DNA from: Sapria himalayana
Lineage: Eukaryota > Streptophyta > Magnoliopsida > Malpighiales > Rafflesiaceae
NCBI GenBank assembly: GCA_029783825.1
Contig: JAREIK010010163.1
Span: forward strand, 1-64,000
Length of the DNA: 64,000 nt
Direction: 5' to 3'
A program made the translations under genes and the position numbers. The notes under the pieces are model-generated. The model was not told the origin of the DNA. It made no database searches and saw nothing but the letters and a program-made list of their open reading frames with translations. Below, piece by piece: positions 53,653 to 64,000 of the stretch (the first letter of the stretch is position 1; the number at the start of each line of letters is the position of its first letter).

Positions 53653-54428
53653 AACAATTCTTTTTTTTATTTTTTTCTCTCAGATTACTTTAGTGTGATG
53701 TATTAGTCACTTACGATATCCATTAATGACTCAAATACACACCCACAAAGACGCGCAAAAACATACACACACACACACACACTTATTCATAGGTACCATC
53801 ATGTCAACTATTGTATATATGTGTGCTTAAACACTTCATATCTCATTAGTCACACATTTGACTAAGTTTTAAAAAAGAAGAAAAATGGGTGTAAGAGCAA
53901 AACATCTACATGTGAGAGTGGCTTTGGCTGGAAAAAGATTGAATCTAGATTACTTACAAAATGCACAACATGCAGTCCTAATTACTCCATTAAAATCGAC
54001 AAAGAAACTCAATTTCAAAACCATGAGTTCATTTCTGTAGGTTCTACTTGCTCAAGTAGAACCTACAGATATGTCGACTATAATGCTGCATTGACAATTA
54101 ATAAATAGATAAAAAGTTTGATAAATTGGGCGTAATCTTTGTGTATATATAAATAGATGAAAAATCCACTATCTATTGATAAAAGAAACAAATGTATAAA
54201 TAAATTTAGAAATATAATAAAACAAAAATGTCCAAACATTATTAAAATTCTATATCTATCCAAATATATAGGCAGAAATTGATGCTGAAATTTACAAATA
54301 GATAAATAAGTCATGAAATTAGCTTAAGTTGAATATATTATATTTTCATCAATTGGTTTGCAATGATGTATTGCTAAATGATTTTTATTGCTTGTTTCTT
54401 TAAAATGAGATTTTTAAGTCACTACTAA
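53653..54428. other. AT-rich spacer with CA repeat and strong palindrome
   Basis: About 780 bp between the SMXL relic and the copia LTR. It holds a CA microsatellite (about 53766-53784) and the palindrome at 54034-54069. A 78-codon minus-strand frame at 54078-54314 is Phe/Leu/Ile-rich, as AT-rich DNA predicts, and is not called a gene. Confidence 0.6.
54034..54069. repeat. Near-perfect palindrome with 17 bp arms
   Basis: Arms 54034-54050 (TCTGTAGGTTCTACTTG) and 54053-54069 are perfect complements separated by two bases. It can form a 17 bp hairpin. No gene ends or starts here. Confidence 0.95.
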
Positions 54429-55201
54429 TGTTACGAGAACCTATTGGGTCACACACATAAAAATATATATATATTTGAAGATTATTTTATTTTAGTTAGA
54501 GTAAAATAAACTAGGCATAATTTTAAGTCTGAAATTCATTTCAGATCTTAAGCTAATTTGACTAAAGAGTTTGGTCCAATTAGTAAATGTTTGGACCTTA
54601 AAAAAGGGCACAAACTTAAAGCCCACATTTTTCACTTTTAGAATGATGTGTCATTAATGACACATCAGTCTAATTAATGACACATTATTTTCATTAATGA
54701 CATATTCTTCTAAAAAGGTGTATGAAAATCTAAAAGGTTTCATTAATGACAGACTATTTTAGAAAGATGTGTAATAAACCAAATGGTTTAATTAATGAAG
54801 CATCTTTTTAGAAAGGTGTGTGAAAAACCAAAAGGTTTCATTGATGACACATCCTTTTAGAAAGGTGTGTGAAAAATCAAAATGTTTTATTAATGACACA
54901 TCCTTTTAGTTAATGACACATGCTTTTAGAAAGGTTTGTGAAAAAACAAAAGCTTATATTCAATGTGACAGATACAAAATGAAAAAAAAATATATAACAA
55001 AGATATGTTTGTGTGGATACTGGTAGAGGCACGAACACATGACTGTGCTAGAATTAGACTAAACCATTCAGAATCAAAAGTTTAATTTTTTGCTACAATA
55101 GGTAACATCCTTGTCCAACATTTAATTGTATTTACTTGGATCATTCGTAGGTTCCTAGTCAACTATGAAATTCTAATATGAAATTTATCTAAACCCCAAC
55201 A
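54429..55201 (+). repeat. Copia 5' LTR
   Basis: Starts TGTTACGAGAACC and ends CCCCAACA, with the short terminal inverted repeat TGTT/AACA typical of LTRs. The PBS starts two bases later. Its length of 773 bp includes an internal 49 bp minisatellite. A second copy is not available to confirm the left border. Confidence 0.75.
54690..54955. repeat. 49 bp minisatellite inside the copia LTR
   Basis: Units with ggtttcattaatgacacat and cttttagaaaggtgtgtgaa recur with landmarks at 54736, 54785, 54834 and 54883, exactly 49 bp apart, plus a truncated last unit. It resembles enhancer-like repeats found in some plant LTRs, but no activity can be inferred. Confidence 0.9.
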
Positions 55202-55202
55202 A

Positions 55203-55214
55203 TGGTATTAGAGA
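55203..55214 (+). other. Primer binding site, Met-tRNA type
   Basis: TGGTATTAGAGA, two bases after the LTR end. It matches the usual plant PBS TGGTATCAGAGC (complement of the initiator Met-tRNA 3' end) at 10 of 12 bases. One difference is C to T, as in other decay here. Confidence 0.9.
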
Positions 55215-56690
55215 AAGGTTGCGAATTGATTAAATTGTTTTATATATCTATTTATATTTGATATGAACAAACATATTATCATGATTATACAAATGATTTA
55301 TGAGCATTTTGATTAATCATGCATGAAACAGATCAATAATATTAATACGTTTAATATGATTAAATAATATTGTTTGTAACTTGTTCTTGTTAAATTGATT
55401 AATATGAATACTAAATTCTATTTATATGATAAACAAGAGTGTAGTGTGATTACATCCAAGAATTAATATTATAGATGAAATTGTGATTATAGATAAGCGA
55501 TTATAGATTCATTTAATTATTATACGGAGATATTTAAATGTTAAAAAAATTTATAAATGAAATTGTGATTTGATTAAAGTCATAAATCAGTTTTATAAAT
55601 CAATTTTTTTTTGGTTAAGTGACGATGCCCCTTGACCCTACTTGGGGCGATTCCCCTAGGACCCCAAAATTTGAATGCCCCATAAATGATTAATTATAAT
55701 AATGATAAAGTGATGTTAGATGCATGTTTTGCATGGTGCATGGTTATGGCTCTTTACCCCATATGAATGGATTATGTGTGGTGTTGTTGTATGTTAAATA
55801 CGGCATTGATGTCATACCTTTTAATCTACAAATCAAGTTATAAAATTCTTTTCTCATTTAATTCCCCTCAAATATAACGTGAGATTTCCTTCTAGATATG
55901 TAATATATGATTAGAATAGTATTAGATTAGAAATTTATTTTATAGGAGAAAGTAACAAGCAACACAAGACAACCAAGGAAGCACTTGGATAAGATGTAAT
56001 ACCTTTAGGTTGACATTTCGATTTTCTCTTTAGCTTGAGAAAATCATTTTAGTTCGGGCCATAATCATGTCATGTTTATTTTGTGTTTGTGCAATATATG
56101 TTGTTATATAACTAGCCTAGTAAAATAAATAAAAACATATTTAAATATATGTGATGCATGTTAAATTCGTTGTTTTACTAAACAATTAAAGATATCCCTC
56201 AAATTTAAAAATTAAGTCAATAAAAGATGCCTACCAAAGTTTGATACTCATTACTACCTCGATCAATATTAGATAGGTTTGCCAAAGTGAAGTATTTTTA
56301 TTTATCTTGTTAGAGTGCGATAGGATAATTGTGATATCCAACCTATTGAACTTTGGGTGAGTCTTAACTAAGTTATCTCATTTAGAATGAGAACTTAGAA
56401 GCATAAAATTAGGAGATGCACCATAAGATGGGCTAAGAACAAAATATATTATTCACCTAATTATCCAAAAGTTCTATTAGATGTATTTGGTAAATAATAC
56501 CTACCTAAATAGCTAAATATTGGGCGTTTAGCCAAAGGTAACTCAAGACAAGGTCAAATATGGATCTTGGCCCACTAAAGGATTAAATTAAAGAGAAAAT
56601 TGAGGGATTGTTTTCAACAAAAAAGTTTAGTGGGAGGATCATTTAATAAAAGATCTAATTAAATAAACTTTAAATATGATACTAATTTCT
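55215..56690 (+). other. Copia untranslated leader
   Basis: About 1.5 kb between the PBS and the first recognisable gag codons. AT-rich, with one GC-richer patch at about 55621-55685 (cccttgaccctacttgggg, ccctaggacccc) that could fold on itself. No coding region is seen. Confidence 0.65.
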
Positions 56691-57530
56691 GCATATGTTT
56701 TAGATTACCACGTCTACAAACACATCTAACAACTTATCACTGTGATTTGTCCTTGAGAAGGACGAGCTCAATGAAGCTAATTTTCTAGATTGGTATAGGA
56801 ATTTGAGGATTGTCGTCAAACAAGAAAGAAAATTATATGTCCTTAAGTAATATATTCATGAATCAACTACTCCTAATATTCCTCATGGTGATAAGAATGC
56901 TCATAAAAGGTATCAAGATGATGCTTTGGATATAACATGCATTATGCTTGCAGCTTGAACTCTAAGCTTTAGAAGCAACATGAGAACATGGATGCTTATT
57001 ATATGGTTGAACATTTAAAAATGACTATATCAAGAGCAAGCAAGGCATGAGAAGTAAGAGGTATCTAAGACCTTATTTAAATGCAAGATGATAGAAGTGA
57101 GGCCTATTGGAACTCATGTGCTCAAAAAGATTGGGTATTTTGAGAATCTAGAAAGGTTGGGCATTCCATTGAGCCAAGGGTTAGATACTGATTTAGTTTT
57201 TGCTATCATTGCCTAAAAACTATAATCAATTTATCATGAATTACAACATAAATGAAATTTCCAAAACTTTCCCCGAGTTGTTATGCAATATGAGAACTAC
57301 TGAACAAAATCTTAAAAAGATTAAATCTATAATGATGGTGCAAAAGAGAAATGGAAAACATAAATCCAAAGATAAGGGTAAACCCCAAACCAAAGGCAAG
57401 GCAAAATCTCCTGCATTGAAACCTAAGTGAGGGGTGGCTAAGGAATGTACTTGCTTCCACTATGGTCAGATTGGGCATTGGAAAAGGAACATCAAACAAT
57501 ACTTGGAAGAATTGAAAAGGAAGAATGGAA
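56691..57530 (+). pseudogene. Copia gag (capsid/nucleocapsid), broken
   Basis: Begins near MF*ITTSTNTSNNLSL and continues VLEKDELNEANFLDWYRNLR and IVVKQERKLYVLK, then in other frames LDTDLVFAIIA, LPKNYNQFIMNYNINEISKT, FPELLCNMRTTEQNLKKIK and a Lys-rich linker. The zinc knuckle reads CFHYGQIGHWKRNIKQYLEE, where two of the Cys/His ligands of CX2CX4HX4C are lost (Cys to Tyr and Cys to Ile). In a live element the product packages genomic RNA in cytoplasmic particles. Stops and frameshifts make this copy non-coding. Confidence 0.9.
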
Positions 57531-59271
57531 GTGAGACTTCTACCTCTGGTATTTATGTTATTGGAAATCAATTTATCTACTTCTTCAATATGGGTATTAG
57601 ATATCAGATATGCTTCTCACATTTGTAATAATGTGCAGGATCTTAGAAAGAGTAGATCATTGACAAAAAGTGATGTGTTAAATGAGAAATATATATCTAA
57701 ACTCCATAAATATTTACTTATAGACTCATTTGATCTTCAATCAAATGAAGTATGCTAGTCTTTTCTATTAGGCAAAATGATTATAACTCCTTTTACTGGT
57801 CAAAAAATGGTCATTTTATTTTTTAGGACACATACATAATGATGTATGTGGCTCTTTCAATATAATAACTAGAGAAGGCTACCAGTATTTCATTACATTT
57901 ACTGATGATATCAGTAGTTATGGCTATATGTATTTATTGAAATAAAAGTCAGAATCCTTTGAAAATTTCAAAGAATTTAAAAATGAAGTACAAAATCAAC
58001 ATGGAAAAAGTATTAAGATACTTAGATCAGATCAAGGTGGTGAATACTTAAGCCAAGACTTTCATGGTCATCTAGTTTAATCTGGGATCATATCCCAACT
58101 CACTCTACCTAGAACACCACAATGAAATGGTGTATTAGAAAGGAGGAATCATACTCTATTAGACATGGTATGATCAATAATGAGTCATGTAGATCTTCCT
58201 TCTTCCTTCTAATGTTATGCTATAGGGATAGCATTTTTCACACTTAACCATGTTCCATCTAAGGTAGTTACAAGGACCACATATGAGATATGGCCAGTAA
58301 ATAGTCCCAAAATGTCTTTCATGAAGATTTAGGGTTGTGAACCTTATGTTAGACGTCAAGTCTTAGAGAGACTTGGACTTAATTCAGACAAATTCTATTT
58401 TTTAGGATTTCCCAATGAAACAAAAGGATACTACTTTTATATACACACACAAGGAAAAGTGGTTGTCACTAGAAATGGTGTTTTTCTAGAAAGAGAATTA
58501 ATTTCTAGAAAAACTAGTGGGAGAAACGAAGATCTTATAGAAATTTGAGATAAACAAACTAGCATCGAGTCCATATTCTAAGAAATGGCTGGTTTCCATG
58601 AGATCTGAAATGGAATACATGTATACCAACCAAGCATGGTCTTTGGTTGATCCACCTAAAGAGATAAATCTCATTGGTTACAAATGGGTTTTTAAAAGAA
58701 AAACTGACATGGATGGTAATGTACATACCTTTAAAGGGATATTGGTTGCTTAAGGTTTTAAAAAAAATAATGGTATAGACTATGATGAAATCTCCTCACT
58801 AGTTGCGATGCTTAATTCCATTCGAATCTAACTTGTGATTACAACTTACCATGATTATGAAATATGGCAAATGAATGTCAAAACTACATTCCTTAATCGA
58901 AATTTATTTGAGGATATGTACAAGACACAACCTGAAGGTTTTGTTGATCTAAAGGGTGCTACAAAGATATGTAAGTTGCATTAGTCTATTTATGGATTAA
59001 AGCAAGCTTCAAAAAGTTGGAATCTTTGATTTGATAATGTAATAAAATAGTTTGGCTTTATTAAGATTGAAGATAAACCTTATGTCTACAAAAGGATTAG
59101 TGGGAGTACAATATTCTTTCTTATTTTATATATAGACTATATACTTCTCATTAGAAATGATATCACTTTCTTACAATAAATAAAGGCTTAGCTTGGAAAT
59201 TGTTTTTCAATGAAAGACTTAGGTGAAGCTGCCTATATATTAATCTTAAGAATTTATTGAGATAGATCAAA
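57531..59271 (+). pseudogene. Copia pol: protease remnant, integrase and partial reverse transcriptase
   Basis: The protease remnant reads WVLDIRYASHICNN, where the catalytic DTG is DIR. It is followed by an internal deletion joining SLTKSDV to the pre-integrase part (EKYISKLHKYLLIDSFDL). The integrase core keeps all three acidic positions: Asp at 57841, Asp at 58030 (SDQGGEY) and Glu at 58138 (NGVLERRN). A stop replaces the conserved Trp at 58123. The RT part reads INLIGYKWVFKRKTDMDGN, MNVKTTFLNRNLFEDMY, SIYGLKQASKSWN and YIDYILLI at 59129, where the second Asp of the YxDD box is Tyr. Stops lie where Gln or Trp codons are expected (for example 58751). The reading ends at the CACTA terminus. 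Confidence 0.92.
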
Positions 59272-59300
59272 CACTACAAAAAAATGTTTATTTAGCTAGG
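59272..59300 (+). repeat. CACTA terminal inverted repeat (copy 2 end)
   Basis: CACTACAAAAAAATG followed by TTTATTTAGCTAGG, matching the reverse of 23227-23255 at nearly all positions. Confidence 0.93.
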
Positions 59301-59419
59301 GAATTTTAGCTAGAGAATTTTAGCTAGGGATCAATCCATAGCTAAATTGCGAGGGATTAGCTAGGGAATAGGAAGGGATTTATGATTTTTCATTGAAATA
59401 CAAATTTGCAATGGATTTG

Positions 59420-59890
59420 CGACAGAATAGCAACGCAAATTCCACACAAAAAAATCGAATAATTTAGCAATGTATTTAGCGACGGAATTTCTCAAGTAAT
59501 TTCAACCGAAATATATATACGAATTTAGTGATAGAATTTCCCTACCTAAATTCATCTGAAACATAGCAATGGACTTAGTGACAGAATTTTCCTAGCAAAT
59601 TAAATCTAAAATATAGTGATGGATTTAGAGATGATAAGTACCTAGCTAATAACATGCAGAATATAGCGACGGATTTAGCGATGAAATTTTTCTAGCTAAT
59701 TTCATCCGAAATATAGCGACATATTTAGCGACGGAATTTTCCTAGATAATTTCATCTGGAAAATAGCGATGGGTTTAGCAAAGAAATTTTTCTAGCTAAT
59801 AAAATCAAGAATATAATGACGGATTTAGCGATAGAACTTTCCTACTAATTACATCCAGAATATTGCTATGGATTTAGAGATGGAATTTCT
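59420..59890 (+). repeat. CACTA subterminal repeats, ~50-60 bp period
   Basis: Repeated segments of the form atagcgacggatttagcgacg, gaattttcctagctaat and ttcatccgaa, about eight units. They are less decayed than in copies 1 and 3: several units keep the intact TTTAGCGACGGA core. These are the expected sites for element-encoded DNA-binding proteins. Confidence 0.9.
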
Positions 59891-62800
59891 CTAACCAATC
59901 TTTAATTATTTAATTTTTTTAAATATATTATTTTTTTTAATATTTTATTTAATTTTGTTTATCAAATGTATGTTATGGTCTATAGATGAGCGATTCTTGA
60001 AAGACATATTCTCCTCGTAAAATTATAAAAAATGATATTAAAATAAATAATTTAAAATATATAAAAATACAAAAAATATATATATTAATAAGAACTAAAA
60101 TTACAATTTTTATAATTTAAATTTTTAAAAAAATTATACAAAAAATTTTTCTAAAATTTTTAATTTAGAAACTTATTATTAAAGTAAGATAAAATAATTA
60201 ATTCTATAATTATAATTATTTTTTAAGATATTTTAAACATTAAATGAACATACATTAAAATTTCAACTAATATAATGGTCAAATAATTCATTGTATGATT
60301 AAATAAAAAATATTTTCAAAAATATATGAATTGATGAATAAACTGGTAAATATTAATATTATTATAAGTATAAAAAAAATTTATGATTATATGAAACTTT
60401 TAAAAAAATATTTAATAGAAAATTTGAAAATCTTGAATTATAAGAATAAATTAATTTTTTTTATTAAATTTAAAAGAAAATAAATTACTATTTAACAATA
60501 AATACATAGATGGGTGCTCATACTAAAATTTATAAAAATTAAATGAGTAATAATTTTACTATAAGCTTTTAAAATTCCATCTTTATTAAAATAATAAATA
60601 TAACTTTTTTAATTATCTTCTCACTTTAAGTAATTTTTAAAATTTTAAAAATTATTAATGATATCAAATAATATAAAATTTTATGCCTTTAAAAGTATTT
60701 CAGACTATCTTTATAAAAATTAATATTAATTCTTAAAAATTTATAACCATAAAATATATATATTTATACAATTTTTAACAAAAAAAATATTTTATAACTT
60801 TTAGAAGAGTGACTAGAAGACAAATTATAATTTCATATATGTCTTATTATATGACGTTAATAAATTTTGTAGCTATTTGATTTTTTTGTTATAAGGCTAA
60901 ACATATATTTTTTTGAAATTATTTATATATTTATTGTTTAATTAATTTTATAATATAAAATAATAAGGTGTTTGTTTTTCATGTGTACTTGCTACACGCA
61001 CATGAATTTTGTTGAAAATATTTTGATAATAAATAAAAAAAATGAGTTTTTTGTAAATTATATATTTATTGTTTATTTAATGTTTCTATAATGAAAAATT
61101 TAAATATTATGGTAAAATATATAGTCACTTGTTATCGAGACTCAAGAGACAACTCTAACTAGTGCCTATGTACTCCACAGTCTGCCTCTATCTCTCGACA
61201 CCGATGCATCAAAACCTAATCAAAGAGTAAGTGAGAATTTCTTATTGATTTGAAGTACGTTTTCTACTCTAATTCTTCATCGATTATCTTAATGGAAAAG
61301 TGTGTGTTTTGATTCTTTTATTTTTTATTTCGAAATTCTTCTTCATTAATCACCATGGTATGCTTGGATTGCTTTTATAAATTGATTTGTATATATACTT
61401 CATGCATGTGTGATATAATGCCTTCTCATTGTGTGGATGTTGATGCTGCACATCAGGTATGCCGACTTGATTTTTATTTTTTTTCCACTCTACATCCTTG
61501 TGATTTTAAATGTTAATAACAAAATGGGTGTTGGTGTTTGTGGTGAGCAGTGTGTATATAACAATATATTTAATATTTAAATATGATAATCCCAAGAGTA
61601 ATAACACATAAATATATAAGTGTATTTTACTTTATCTATACCTATAAAAATAGTATACATGAACTAAACTATATATAGATATAACAACATATATTTAATA
61701 TACATACATATATATATATCTATATATAAATGTAGTTTACAATATGTATATCAACATATTACTATATATAATTGTATTTATATACATCAATACCTATACA
61801 TAGTCTTATGTCTAAATATATATAATTACATGAAAAACTATATATAACTATATCTGCAACATGTATAACTACATGCGTCAAAAACTTAATATCCATTCAT
61901 ATCATTCATCTCATTCATACATGTTTTTTTTGGATATTGTATTAATCTTTATCATTTTTCATATATTTTAGAAACTTAAATTTAATTTTTTCAACCTTAA
62001 ATGTATTTTTATTGTATTTTTATATGTTTGTATAAATCATTATGATTTAATATGTTTAGGGTTAGTATTTTTGTTTCACTTAATATCATTTAACTAAAAT
62101 TGATCTATAATAAAATGTTCAATTATTTAAATTCATGTTGTAAATTTCTAAACAAATAATAATATGTTTGTGTAATAAATGTCATAAAAAATATTTAAAA
62201 TTTATATGTGACGTCATTTCAATTTACAAAGATAAAGCTTTAAAAATAAAATTCATTTACAAAATAAAATTTGTTTTTCAGAATATGCAATATGTTATAT
62301 TTATTATAAATAAATAATGTTTGAAATGTATATATTAATTACAAAAAAACATTGTCATGTATTCAACTTGAAAAAAAATTTAAAAATAATTATTAAAAAA
62401 AACAAATTCTTATATTTATATGGTCAATTATATATTTTGAATAAAATAAAAATAAATAATTACTTGAAGAAAAATTTACTCATATATTTATATGGTAATC
62501 TATTTTGTTTGAACATAATTAAAGAAATTATTTGTTTTTTTTTCAAATTATTAAAGGCATGTATTTATATGCACAACATTATATTTGTTTGAATATTAAA
62601 GTTTCTAAAAATTTATTAATAATAATAAATAATTGGTAGAAATTTATTATAGTCATTAATATTTTAATAAAAAAATTATATAGAAAAACAAAAACAATAT
62701 TATCTATTTATGAACAATATTTTAATATTTAACATAATTGTAAAAACAAAAAAATTTACAAATATGTCAAATTCATTTATTTATATAAGTATAATGATAG

Positions 62801-62893
62801 TTATTTTAATATAAATATTAAAAAACAACTATTTGAATAATATAGAAGCTCATATATTTAATTCATAATTTCATTTTACGCATTCATATGCTT

Positions 62894-62962
62894 CACACAC
62901 ACACACACACACACATGCACACACACACACACACACATACATGCATACGAACACACACACAA
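62894..62962. repeat. (CA)n microsatellite
   Basis: CA runs with GCAT steps, the inverted counterpart of the GT run at 19190-19256. A second CG/CA run lies at about 63071-63096. Confidence 0.92.
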
Positions 62963-64000
62963 ATATTTAATTTAAATATAAAGAATTTATAATATTTTAT
63001 AAATTATGTGCAATATATAATATTTTATTTTAATTAAATTTTAAAAATCAAAAAATTTTAAATACATTTACACGCGCGCGCGCACGCACACACACATATA
63101 TATAATAGTTTTATGTGTGACTTTAAAAATACATTATGTATATAGGTATATGTGTGTGCTTGTGTTGGTGTACAGTAGTATATGCATGCATACAAGTATA
63201 TACACACTACTTTGAAAATGTAGATACATGTGTGAATATATATAAAAGTACAAATAAGTATATGCTGATATATAATGAATAGTAATGTATATGGATGGAT
63301 AAATGTGAGTGTGTCTGTGTAGGGTAGTGTATATGCACATATATATTTATGCATACATATGTAAATATCACCATTGATTTTGAGAAGAAAAATACTTGAG
63401 CACATAAATATTAACATGTTCCACAAATTTGTAAGAGCATGAGCAGAAAGTGACCTTATTACAAGATACTACCACTCTCCCAACTATAACACTTTGCCTC
63501 AAATTTTAATCAAAGTACTACTTGCAATGATAAGGTTCATTCAATACTACATACCATGGAGTTACATTTTCATTCAATATTATAATTTGTTCAAATAAAA
63601 AAATCTATCTAATATCTTCTTCAACAACTCTTCTATCTTTCTTTTCTAGTCTTGATAAGCTATTTTCAATTTTGCTTATATATACATTTCTTACCTAATA
63701 TATTTAGTTCAAACTATTGTAATAGTAAAATTCATCAAATCAATCTAGACATGACATCTTTCTTTTTTATGATATATTTGATTATAGAATCTTTAGTATA
63801 TACTATGACTTTGGTTCCCACTAAATATGATATTAACTTGTCAAAAGAAAAGATTGTTGATACAAGTTCTTTCACTATAGTGGTGTAATTCAATTGTGGC
63901 ATTTGAGAGTGTGTTATTATCATAATATATGATAACTATTTATAAATATTTGTAGTGTGTATATAACACCATTTTCTAATATATAAAATTTTATTTAGAA

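Larger units (their letters stand above)
54429..59271 (+). mobile_element. Ty1/copia LTR retrotransposon, cut by a CACTA insertion
   Basis: Order from the left: 5' LTR, primer binding site, leader, gag, a remnant of the protease region, integrase and part of the reverse transcriptase, which is the Ty1/copia gene order. Every coding block is broken. The sequence stops within the RT reading (DLGEAAYILILRIY, stop, DRSN) exactly where CACTACAAAAAAATG begins at 59272. RNase H and the 3' LTR are not in the window and may lie beyond the CACTA element. LTR-LTR dating is therefore impossible here. Confidence 0.93.
59272..63954 (+). mobile_element. CACTA element, terminal ~4.7 kb (copy 2, inverted relative to copy 1)
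   Basis: Begins CACTACAAAAAAATG, then TTTATTTAGCTAGGG, within the copia RT reading, so it inserted after the copia element was in place. ~50 bp subterminal repeats follow. The rest is collinear with 23255-18219 in reverse. Homology ends at about 63954, where copy 1 turns into GTTATA satellite. The opposite terminus is outside the window. At 61130-61490 the plus strand looks like a transcript leader: a donor-like AGA|GTAAGT near 61230 and an acceptor-like ACATCAG before GTATGCCG near 61459. A matching arrangement is visible in copy 1. No transposase reading is present, so the visible part is non-coding. Confidence 0.85.

Noticed and set aside
57281..57571. Minus-strand 96-codon frame in the copia gag region
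   Set aside because: Antisense of the gag linker and zinc knuckle, which read correctly on the plus strand.

Overview
This is nuclear DNA from a flowering plant. It is very AT-rich and has no rRNA, tRNA or clearly intact protein gene. The evidence for a plant is a Ty1/copia element with a Met-tRNA-type primer binding site, CACTA (En/Spm) ends and transposase domains, and broken copies of plant-specific genes: a BASIC PENTACYSTEINE factor, a SMAX1-LIKE protein, an ARF1-type GTPase and a mitochondrial-plasmid-type RNA polymerase. I cannot name the species.

Layout. 1-6955 is a diverged TATC satellite with a higher-order period of about 2 kb and one ~500 bp insertion. 6956-9310 is AT-rich DNA with nothing recognised. 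9441-18218 holds a TA-rich satellite with units of about 0.55 kb. It surrounds a decayed minus-strand CACTA transposase (10004-13475), a purine tract, and an ARF1 retrocopy with a perfect 15 bp target duplication. 18219-23255 is one end of a CACTA element. 23983-24150 is a SINE-like unit and 24745-25214 is a decayed spliced gene fragment. A second, diverged CACTA end stops at 27772, exactly where a 17.7 kb GATA satellite begins (27773-45485, the opposite orientation to the first array). That array carries a 324 bp retrocopy flanked by a 16 bp target duplication.

45501-53652 is a graveyard of broken coding sequences: plasmid-type RNA polymerase, a Ptta/En/Spm transposase with a coiled-coil tail, BPC, an unknown lysine-rich fragment, and SMAX1-LIKE. 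A poly-G tract lies among them. 54429-59271 is a copia element (5' LTR, PBS, gag, integrase, part of the reverse transcriptase). It is cut by a CACTA end at 59272, whose element runs to about 63954 and is an inverted copy of 18219-23255.

No genes here appear to work together. The window records nested transposition, retroposition and satellite expansion, followed by decay. Where the original codon is clear, most premature stops are CAA/CAG/CGA/TGG changed to TAA/TAG/TGA, as expected from deamination of methylated cytosine. I found no convincing new biological system. The most informative parts are the dated insertions into satellites (filled and empty copies both present), the inverted CACTA pair, and the RNA polymerase relic. 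All family assignments come from reading translated sequence by eye, without a database search.
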